Assembly (NCBI GenBank): GCA_025360395.1
Contig: JANYCH010000097.1
Coordinates: forward strand, 1 to 9,574
Direction: 5' to 3'
Length of the DNA: 9,574 nucleotides
Source: Cytophagales bacterium
GTDB lineage: Bacteria > Bacteroidota > Bacteroidia > Cytophagales > UBA9547
The position numbers and the translations under genes are program-made. Shown piece after piece: positions 1-6,111 of this stretch. Under the pieces are notes generated by a model. It worked only from the letters and a program-made list of their open reading frames with translations. It had not been told where the DNA came from and did no database searches. Each line of letters begins with the position of its first letter. The first letter of the stretch is position 1.

Positions 1-2515
1 TGGCATTTCCATTATTTGGGTTATTATCACCTCCATCTTTCAGGTCATCATTGTTTATTAACTTTCTTTTCTTTCTTCTTTCTTCCCCGCTCACTTTGCC
101 AATACGATAGCTGAAGTTTACTTTGAAATTCATATTATGTAGGGTTGTAACTGTATTTTGCTGTATTACAGGAGAGTGGAGTTCATTTCTGATTTTAAAT
201 GAAGGAGTAAAAAAGTTCTCAGCACCAAAACCTATACTACCCTTTTTATTATTGAATTCCTTTTTAAAGCTTAAGCTATAAATTCCAAAGCCACCCTGAT
301 AGCCTTGCAGTTGAACTTGTCTACCCCTGTAAAAACCAAAAAGCTGCAAACCCCATCCTTTGGTGAGGTCATAAGAAGCAGAAGCCCTGCCACTAGCCAC
401 CCAGCCCTGGTTTGAGGCATTGTAAAGCGGATCCGGGACATTGTTTTTAAGTACAGCGTAAAACACATCTGTACCCCCATTTAAAGTAAATTTTTTCGAA
501 ACGTTGATATTGGTAAAGAGGTTAAAACCATAAGCATTTTCTTCACCAATATTCTGATAGCTTGTCCTGATGGTATCTCCAAAAACATCCCGAACACTTT
601 GGATTGCTCCTCTAGTATTACGCATAAAGGAAGACAGGCTTATGGAACCAATTTTGGTAAATGTGCTGAAGCCTAATTCATAGTTATTGGTATATTCCGG
701 GCTCAGGTAAGGATTTCCTACTGTTGCATTTAACGGATTGGCTGCCTGAATATTAGGATTAAGAAATTGAAGAGATGGCCTTTGTATCCTTCTGTTATAA
801 GCAGCCTTTATCGTACTTGACTTACTTAATTTTTTAGAAATATTAATACTAGGCACGAATACATTGTACCCTGGAATGCTGACATTAGAAATTGTCGCAT
901 TTTCAAAATTAGCGTTGATATTGGTATACTCATACCTTGCTCCCGCCTTTAGACTGTAAGTCTTTAAAAAGTTTAACGTATAGGTCATATAACCAGCAGT
1001 AATATTCTGATTATAGTTGAATATATTTGACAATGAAGGTGTTGTAACATTAGGCTGGCCGTTGAAAGATTTACTGGTCTGGTATTCACTTGAAACCGTC
1101 CGTACTATGTTTTTGGCCCCTAATTCCAATAACTGGGACTTTCCAAAAGGTTCCTGATAATCTGCCTGAACAGTTACTTCCTGGTTGTAACTTTTATTGG
1201 TGTTTGTGATGGTACTTGGCCCTATTATGTATGAGTTGTCATTGTAAATATCATTTGTAAAGTTATTGTTCCTGTTGTTTCTGCTCAAAAGGGTAAGAAG
1301 ACTAAACTCTCTCTGAGGTTTAGTAAAAAGATGTGTGTAGTTAAGGCTGGCATCAACAGTGTTTGATAAGTCTTTTACTTCTACTTCCCTTCTGTTCATA
1401 CTTGATAAAGTATCATTTATGTAAGTCCTCGTGTACAGATCGTGTTGTAAGTTGATCATATTACGAAGAGAATATTTTATAGAAGCATTAAGGGAGTTGT
1501 TCTTGTTAATATCGTAATCCCATCCGAGAACATAAGATCCCATAGCCATATTGGTTTGTGTATGAGCATCCTGCTGATTTCGGATTTGCTGGCCTGTTTT
1601 ACTTGTTGTTAGCTGGTTGTTTTCATAGTTTCCAGGTATATTATATCCCAACCGCCCGTGGCCACCGAGCGAAAAGCCCATTTTTCCTTTTTTATAGCTT
1701 CCGTTTAAACCCAGGCTTGAGCCTCTAATACCTCCGCTGGCATCTACCCCCAGCGAAAATCCTTCAAGGTTATTTTTCTTTAAGATTATATTGACTATTC
1801 CTGCTGATCCCTCTGCATCATATTTCGCTGATGGAGAAGTAATTACCTCCACAGATTTAATCTGGTCTGCCGGAATTTGCTTTAAGGCATCGGCCAGGTT
1901 GGTTGCCATAATGGTAGACGGCTTGTTGTTGATCAAAACCCGAACATTACCGCTTCCCCGTAAACTAAGGTTACCATCCATGTCTACAGAAAGCATAGGT
2001 GCCTTTCTTAGTACATCAGTTGCATCCCCTCCCTTGTTGGTAGCATCATTTTCTGCATTATACACTATCCTGTCAACCTTTTCCTCTATCAATACTCTTT
2101 TACCTTCAACCAAAACTTCTTGCGTGGTCTGGGTTAAAGGACTTAAACTTACTTTTCCCAAATCATGTTCATTCCTTTTTTCATCAATTTCAATGCTGAT
2201 ATCCTTATTCTTGAACCCTATAAAAATAATAGAAAGCTTGTATGCTCCGGCAGGGATCTTAGATAAGGTAAATTTTCCTTCTTCGTCAGTAAGTGTTCCA
2301 TCAATTGTTTTGTTATCAGAAATCCTGGTAAGGGCGAGTGTAGCAAACTCTACAACTTCCCCGCTGGATGAATCAACTATAATACCTGTTATTTTTCCTC
2401 TTCCCTCAATTATTGCCGGAGGCAAAACCGTGTTTTGATCGACCATTTTTTCCTGGGCCTGAAGATTTACATTAAGTATCAGAGAAAAGAATGCGATTAA
2501 ATATACTTTTGACAT
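1..2515 (-). CDS. TonB-dependent-receptor-like outer-membrane beta-barrel protein (3' end cut by window edge)
   Basis: Reading the minus strand from the ATG at 2515-2513 gives 838 codons without a stop, running off the window start. Residues 1-21 are a signal peptide (MSKVYLIAFF start, cleavage near LQAQ-E). Residues about 40-122 form a carboxypeptidase-regulatory-like beta-sandwich (GKITGIIVD, DEEGKFTLSKIPAGAYKL). Residues about 148-247 resemble a TonB-receptor plug (DATDVLRKAPMLSVDMDGN, SLRGSGNVRVLINNKPS, then IKSVEVITSPSAKYDAEGSA). The rest is a beta-barrel rich in alternating aromatic strands, with the family signatures NRRIQRPSLQFLNP (about residue 570) and NPYLSPEYTNNYELG (about 600). 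The last visible residues (KLINNDDLKDGGDNNPNNG) look like the usual polar tail, so little is missing. It sits in the outer membrane. Proteins of this type are usually annotated 'outer membrane beta-barrel family protein' and the ligand is unknown. No SusD-like partner is visible. It is divergent from the efflux locus, and a functional link is not shown. Confidence 0.9.
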   Translation of the reverse strand, partial: MSKVYLIAFFSLILNVNLQAQEKMVDQNTVLPPAIIEGRGKITGIIVDSSSGEVVEFATLALTRISDNKTIDGTLTDEEGKFTLSKIPAGAYKLSIIFIGFKNKDISIEIDEKRNEHDLGKVSLSPLTQTTQEVLVEGKRVLIEEKVDRIVYNAENDATNKGGDATDVLRKAPMLSVDMDGNLSLRGSGNVRVLINNKPSTIMATNLADALKQIPADQIKSVEVITSPSAKYDAEGSAGIVNIILKKNNLEGFSLGVDASGGIRGSSLGLNGSYKKGKMGFSLGGHGRLGYNIPGNYENNQLTTSKTGQQIRNQQDAHTQTNMAMGSYVLGWDYDINKNNSLNASIKYSLRNMINLQHDLYTRTYINDTLSSMNRREVEVKDLSNTVDASLNYTHLFTKPQREFSLLTLLSRNNRNNNFTNDIYNDNSYIIGPSTITNTNKSYNQEVTVQADYQEPFGKSQLLELGAKNIVRTVSSEYQTSKSFNGQPNVTTPSLSNIFNYNQNITAGYMTYTLNFLKTYSLKAGARYEYTNINANFENATISNVSIPGYNVFVPSINISKKLSKSSTIKAAYNRRIQRPSLQFLNPNIQAANPLNATVGNPYLSPEYTNNYELGFSTFTKIGSISLSSFMRNTRGAIQSVRDVFGDTIRTSYQNIGEENAYGFNLFTNINVSKKFTLNGGTDVFYAVLKNNVPDPLYNASNQGWVASGRASASYDLTKGWGLQLFGFYRGRQVQLQGYQGGFGIYSLSFKKEFNNKKGSIGFGAENFFTPSFKIRNELHSPVIQQNTVTTLHNMNFKVNFSYRIGKVSGEERRKKRKLINNDDLKDGGDNNPNNGNA

Positions 2516-2553
2516 AATTGTAAAGAACAATGTCCAAATATCATAATTATAAA

Positions 2554-2561
2554 CAAATATA
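2554..2561 (-). promoter_or_regulatory. Candidate -7 promoter box for the outer-membrane barrel gene
   Basis: On the minus strand these bases read TATATTTG, a full match to the Bacteroidota -7 consensus TAnnTTTG, 38 bases upstream of the ATG at 2515. No TTTG or TTG box is visible at the expected distance upstream, and a second near-match (GATATTTG, 2535-2542) lies closer to the gene. The region is very AT-rich, so a chance match is quite possible. Confidence 0.3.
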
Positions 2562-2663
2562 AAATTATAAGTAGGTTAATAAATATTAAAATATTAAAAA
2601 TAATTGTTAAAATACTAAAGATCAATATTTTAAAAATAAATAAACATAGACTAATTTTCTATT

Positions 2664-2714
2664 TTGGTCGAATATTTAATAAAACTTTCGACCAATAATG
2701 TTTTTTGTTCGAAA
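2664..2714. promoter_or_regulatory. Probable TetR-family operator cluster: three related half-sites
   Basis: TTGGTCGAA (2664-2672) and TTCGACCAA (2687-2695) form a perfect 9-bp inverted repeat with a 14-bp spacer. A third half-site, TTGTTCGAA (2705-2713), pairs with the middle one: TTTCGACCAA (2686-2695) and TTGTTCGAAA (2705-2714) are 10-bp arms with one mismatch and a 9-bp spacer, 29 bp overall. The second palindrome ends 7 bp before the candidate -7 box of the tetR gene, where a bound repressor would block RNA polymerase. TetR-family proteins commonly bind such palindromes in front of their own genes. That the adjacent regulator binds here is inferred from position and symmetry. Confidence 0.6.
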
Positions 2715-2729
2715 TATATCCTAGATTTG
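2704..2729 (+). promoter_or_regulatory. Candidate promoter of the tetR gene
   Basis: TAGATTTG (2722-2729) matches the Bacteroidota -7 consensus TAnnTTTG exactly, 56 bases before the ATG at 2786. A TTTG at 2704-2707 could serve as the -33 element, but the 14-base spacer is shorter than usual for this promoter class, so only the -7 part is well supported. The TTTG lies inside the third operator half-site, which would fit direct repression by occlusion. Confidence 0.4.
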
Positions 2730-2785
2730 CTTCCACTTTAATAAACGTAGGTAATCAACAGCCTTTATCTACATAAAAATACTCC

Positions 2786-3397
2786 ATGGAAACTATTGAA
2801 AAAGAAGAAGGCAAACTGGAGGTCATACTAAAAGCAGCTCAGAAAAAATTTGCAGAATTCGGGCTGGCAAAAACAACCATGAACGATATCGCAGCAGAAA
2901 TCGGTATGGGTAAAGCAAGTTTGTATTACTATTTTTCATGCAAGGAAAGCCTTTACGAAGCTGTTATTTCAAAAGAACAGGACCATTTTCTTCAGGAGAT
3001 TCAAAAAACAATTAAACCTACTGCAAGTGCCATTTCTATCATGAAGGTATATGCAAAAAAAAGGATGAGACTTTTTGAATATTGCCTCAACCTTGCGAAG
3101 CTTAATGGCGATGGAGTGAGCAATTGCCTTCCTTTTGTTAAGAAACTTTTTGAGGAATTTGGGAAACAAGAGGTAGAACTTATCAGTTCTATTCTGGAAC
3201 ATGGTATGAACATTGGTGAGTTTGCCCCTATTCATCCTAAAGTAGAAGCAGAATTTGTTTGTAGTGTCATGCTGGGATTAAGGCAGGCGGCCAAATACCG
3301 AATGAAAGAATCCCTGATGACCAAAGAAGACTACAAGAACTTAAATGCAAATATGGACAAGGCTGTAGATATGTTTATTTGCAGTATTCTTGTTTAG
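2786..3397 (+). CDS. TetR/AcrR-family transcriptional regulator
   Basis: The protein is 203 residues, the usual length for TetR-family repressors. Residues about 10-58 are the TetR N-terminal DNA-binding domain: VILKAAQKKFAEFGLAKTTM leads into the helix-turn-helix MNDIAAEIGMGKASLYYYF and then the typical FSCKESLYEAV continuation. The remaining helical part (about 60-203) should be the ligand-binding and dimerisation domain. It is poorly conserved in this family, so no ligand can be named. The start at 2786 places the N-terminal helix normally and follows the candidate promoter by 56 bases. There is no Shine-Dalgarno sequence, as is normal in Bacteroidota. It lies directly upstream of, and on the same strand as, three efflux genes, which is the classic place for a local repressor that is released when it binds a pump substrate. 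Autoregulation through the inverted repeats at 2664-2714 is likely but inferred. Confidence 0.92.
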   Translation: METIEKEEGKLEVILKAAQKKFAEFGLAKTTMNDIAAEIGMGKASLYYYFSCKESLYEAVISKEQDHFLQEIQKTIKPTASAISIMKVYAKKRMRLFEYCLNLAKLNGDGVSNCLPFVKKLFEEFGKQEVELISSILEHGMNIGEFAPIHPKVEAEFVCSVMLGLRQAAKYRMKESLMTKEDYKNLNANMDKAVDMFICSILV

Positions 3398-3424
3398 TTG
3401 TCTGTTGTCGGTTGACAGTTAACG
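3397..3424 (+). repeat. Four-unit heptamer tandem array after tetR
   Basis: Starting at the last base of the tetR stop codon, four 7-base units follow: GTTGTCT, GTTGTCG, GTTGACA and GTTAACG, each beginning with GTT. The units drift but keep an exact 7-base period. The middle also contains a small inverted repeat (TGTC-GGTT-GACA, 3406-3417). Similar GTTGTCG/GTTGACA runs occur between genes in Sphingobacteriaceae as far as I recall. No function is evident. Confidence 0.55.
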
Positions 3425-3478
3425 GCGAAGCCAAAAAATTTGAAACATTAAACACTAATAAAATTTCCATGCACTTAG

Positions 3479-3510
3479 CCCCTCTCCTTCGGGGAGGGGT
3501 TGAGGTGGGG
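3479..3510. repeat. GC-rich hairpin repeat of a Bacteroidota intergenic type
   Basis: CCCCTCTCC (3479-3487) pairs with GGGGAGGGG (3491-3499) around a 3-base loop, giving nine pairs with one G-T wobble. The G-rich tail TTGAGGTGGGG follows (3500-3510). The block is strikingly GC-rich in an AT-rich gap. From memory it resembles the dispersed CCCCTCTCC-TTYGG-AGAGGGG elements found between genes in many Bacteroidota. There is no T-run after the stem, so it is not a standard terminator, though a stem this strong in the leader of the outer-membrane-factor gene could affect mRNA stability or read-through from tetR. Confidence 0.65.
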
Positions 3511-3525
3511 ATAAAACATAAATTT

Positions 3526-4881
3526 ATGATCCGTTATTTATTTACTTTTCTATTCTTATATATCTACATTTCAGGGGTTTCGCAGGAAACAAAATCCAAT
3601 TACTCCCTAAAAGAAGCCATTGATTATGCTGTAGCCAATATCAACATTGTCAAAAGCAGTGAGCTTGACAGGCAACTGGCTAAGGCACGAATTGGTGAAG
3701 TTCGTGCAGGCGCCCTTCCTCAAATTAATGGCAACGCTGACTTAATTCATTATTTGCAAGTACAGAAAAACATCCTGGAAAATGGAATCGGCCTTACTAC
3801 CAATCCAAACATACCAATCGGGACTGTCAATAAAATTCAATTAGGCCTTCCAAACCAGTTTCTGCCTAATATAACAGGTACCCAATCTCTCATTGATGTA
3901 GCCCTTTTCAGCAACCTGAATGCATCTTCTATTTTGCAAAGTATAGCAGAAAAAAATGTTACCCGGACCAAAATTGACATAGCACTCAATGTTACCAGGG
4001 CATATTATGCGGTGCTGGTCAACGAAAAGCAGCTAATATCAATAAATGCAAACCTTAACAGGTTAGATTCTTCTTACAGGCAGGCTAAGGCAGAATTTGA
4101 GCAGGGCCTTGCCAGAACAATTGATGTGGACAGAAGGGAGGTAAGTTTCAATAACCTGAAGGAAGAAAAGATCCGGATTGAAAGTTCGTTTCTGCTGAGC
4201 ATGTCAGTGTTAAAATATCAGATGAATGTTGCGCCCGAAACACAGATTGTACTTACAGATAAACTCGATGAAACCCTTTTAACAGGATTGGAAACAACAG
4301 CTTTACAAAAAGGTGCATACAATAACCGGATTGAGTATTCTATTTTATCTGAACAGAAAAGAATGTATTCTTATGATACCAGGACTGCCAGGGCCAGCAG
4401 ATATCCGAGATTACTTGCTATTGGGGCAATTGGATATAACCCTGGTGCTTCAGATTTTAAAAACCTTTCACAGTCTGTAAGGTGGGAGCAATATTCTTAT
4501 GTCGGCTTGCGGTTGCAGGTGCCAATTTTGAATGGATTTGTTTCCCACTACCGTATTCAGCAAAGAAAGATACAGGAACAAAAATCTGAACTTGACATCA
4601 AACAACTAGAGAAAACAATCGACCTGGAAACGGAGCAATCTATTATAAACCTGAATAATAATCTGAAATCACTTCAAACCCAAAAGCGTAATTTACTATT
4701 AGCTGAAAACACCTTAAGACTTTTAAAAGCAGAAAATGCTGAAGGTATAAGTTCTAACCTTGATGTTACTGTTGCAGAAGCAGATTTTATCACGGCCCAA
4801 ACCAATTACTATAATGCCTTATATGGAGCACTTGTCTCCAAAGCTGATTACGAAAGATCTACCGGAAACCTTCTAAAATAA
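3526..4881 (+). CDS. TolC-family outer-membrane efflux channel (outer-membrane factor)
   Basis: From the ATG at 3526 the protein has 451 residues, normal for a TolC/OprM-type channel. Residues 1-20 are a signal peptide (MIRYLFTFLFLYIYISGVSQ) with no lipobox cysteine. Two repeats of the outer-membrane-efflux fold follow. The first has the helix NVTRAYYAVLVNEKQL (155-170) and the tip motif FEQGLARTIDVDRREV (191-206). The second has the strand and turn VPILNGFVSHYRIQQRK (332-348) and the matching tip AEGISSNLDVTVAEADF (405-421). It should trimerise, cross the outer membrane and extend a helical tunnel into the periplasm to meet the adaptor. The frame is open back to an ATG at 3379 inside tetR, but those extra residues come from the heptamer and hairpin repeats and bury the signal peptide. 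An in-frame ATG at 3469 is a second alternative and has the TTAAACACT leader 12 bases upstream. The adaptor gene begins 25 bp downstream, so the two are probably co-transcribed. Confidence 0.9.
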   Translation: MIRYLFTFLFLYIYISGVSQETKSNYSLKEAIDYAVANINIVKSSELDRQLAKARIGEVRAGALPQINGNADLIHYLQVQKNILENGIGLTTNPNIPIGTVNKIQLGLPNQFLPNITGTQSLIDVALFSNLNASSILQSIAEKNVTRTKIDIALNVTRAYYAVLVNEKQLISINANLNRLDSSYRQAKAEFEQGLARTIDVDRREVSFNNLKEEKIRIESSFLLSMSVLKYQMNVAPETQIVLTDKLDETLLTGLETTALQKGAYNNRIEYSILSEQKRMYSYDTRTARASRYPRLLAIGAIGYNPGASDFKNLSQSVRWEQYSYVGLRLQVPILNGFVSHYRIQQRKIQEQKSELDIKQLEKTIDLETEQSIINLNNNLKSLQTQKRNLLLAENTLRLLKAENAEGISSNLDVTVAEADFITAQTNYYNALYGALVSKADYERSTGNLLK

Positions 4882-4906
4882 CCTGCCTTAAACACTATAA
4901 CAAATC

Positions 4907-6088
4907 ATGACTAATAAATTGAATATTAACAAGTTATTATTTACTACTTACGTAGTTTTATCGACTATTATTGTCTCCTGCAACAAGCCTACTCCTCCCC
5001 CTCAGGCTGGACCGGTCCCTGTCAACCTAGACACTGTTAAAGTACAGACAGCTACTTACTTTGACCAGTATCCCGGTAATGTTATTGCCTTGCAGGAAGT
5101 AGAACTGAGAAGTGAGGTCAGCGGATTTATTACGGACATCACTTTCAAAGAGGGAAGTTTTGTAAGAAAAGGCCAGAAACTTTATGAGATTGAGCAAAAC
5201 AAATATGCTGCCGCTTACAATCAGGCAGATGCGAGCCTTAAAATAGCCAAAGCGAACCTGCAAAAGGCAGTTACCGATGCAGGCAGATATTCTCGACTTG
5301 GCGAACAAGGCATGGCCACCAAACAAAAGGTGGAATATGCCCAGACTGATGTGGAGAATGCTAAAATGCAGGTGGCTTCAGCAGAAGCAGGAGTAATGAG
5401 AGCCAGAACAGATTTAAACCACGCTGTGATCACAGCACCATTTGAAGGTACAATCGGGATATCGCTTTTAAGAAAAGGTGGTTATGTTACAGCCGGACAA
5501 ACACTTTTGAATACCATCTCTTCTGACAATCCTATCGCCGTGGATTTTGTAATTAGTGAAAAAGAAATAAGCAGATTTATGGAACTGAAAGACAGGAAAT
5601 CAAGTAAAAATGATTCAACCTTTACTTTGATGCTACCGGATAAGAAAATATACCCCTTCCCAGGTGAAATTGAAATAATTGACCGTGCAGTAGATCCACG
5701 TACAGGCACTTTAAAAATACGTCTTCGTTTTCCTAACCCTAAACAATTCTTAAAATCCGGTATGAGCTGCGCCATCCGCGTCCTGAATACAACTCCTCAA
5801 GCTTTGCCTATCATCCCTTTCAGGGCTGTAACGGAGCAAATGGGCGAATTCTTTGTCTATGTCGTAGAACGCGATACTGCTTTTCAACATAAAGTAACAG
5901 TTGGCCCGCCTATGAAAGACAAAATCCTGATCAAAGAAGGCCTTAACAAAGGAGAATTGATTGTGGTGGACGGTGTTCAGAAATTAAGAAATGCCACTCC
6001 TATCACCGTCGGAATTCCAGCAGGTCCTGGTGGCCCCGGTACATCCGGCGCTCCCGCACAAAGTCCTGCAAGCCCTGCTAAAAAGTAA
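4907..6088 (+). CDS. RND efflux periplasmic adaptor (membrane-fusion protein, HlyD/AcrA type), lipoprotein
   Basis: The 393-residue protein begins with a lipoprotein signal: hydrophobic LLFTTYVVLSTIIVS, then Cys25 as the lipidation site. Residues after it (NKPTPPP) lack the acidic surface-export signal, so it should stay on the periplasmic side. Beta-strands and the first lipoyl half follow (VELRSEVSGFITDITFKEGS, 65-84, then VRKGQKLYEIE). An alpha-hairpin rich in Ala, Gln and Lys spans about 101-168. The second lipoyl half is LNHAVITAPFEGTIGISLLR (170-189). The beta-barrel and membrane-proximal domains run to about 365 (DPRTGTLKIRLRFPNP at 263-278). The tail (about 370-393) is a Gly/Pro/Ala-rich low-complexity stretch. 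It links the pump to the outer-membrane channel. Spacing is 25 bp from the gene before and 23 bp to the pump gene, which supports one operon. Confidence 0.94.
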   Translation: MTNKLNINKLLFTTYVVLSTIIVSCNKPTPPPQAGPVPVNLDTVKVQTATYFDQYPGNVIALQEVELRSEVSGFITDITFKEGSFVRKGQKLYEIEQNKYAAAYNQADASLKIAKANLQKAVTDAGRYSRLGEQGMATKQKVEYAQTDVENAKMQVASAEAGVMRARTDLNHAVITAPFEGTIGISLLRKGGYVTAGQTLLNTISSDNPIAVDFVISEKEISRFMELKDRKSSKNDSTFTLMLPDKKIYPFPGEIEIIDRAVDPRTGTLKIRLRFPNPKQFLKSGMSCAIRVLNTTPQALPIIPFRAVTEQMGEFFVYVVERDTAFQHKVTVGPPMKDKILIKEGLNKGELIVVDGVQKLRNATPITVGIPAGPGGPGTSGAPAQSPASPAKK

Positions 6089-6111
6089 TTTAAACACTTA
6101 ACTAAAAAGAA

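Noticed and set aside
1791..2438. 215-codon open frame on the plus strand
   Set aside because: It lies wholly antisense to the barrel gene, whose minus-strand frame shows signal peptide, plug and barrel signatures. The plus-strand translation is Ser/Leu-rich and resembles no family I know.
2586..2633. 10-bp perfect inverted repeat TTAAAATATT / AATATTTTAA in the divergent intergenic region
   Set aside because: It consists only of A and T in a region made almost wholly of A and T, so such pairs are expected by chance. The spacer is 28 bases and it is not placed near a promoter box.
3479..3499. GC-rich hairpin read as an intrinsic terminator of tetR
   Set aside because: The stem is strong, but it is followed by a G-rich stretch and not a T-run, unlike the real terminator at 9311-9347.
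3379..3525. Longer reading frame for the outer-membrane factor, starting at an ATG inside tetR
   Set aside because: The added 49 residues are translated from the heptamer array and the hairpin repeat, overlap the end of tetR, and would place the clear signal peptide in mid-protein. The ATG at 3526 gives a normal 451-residue exported protein.
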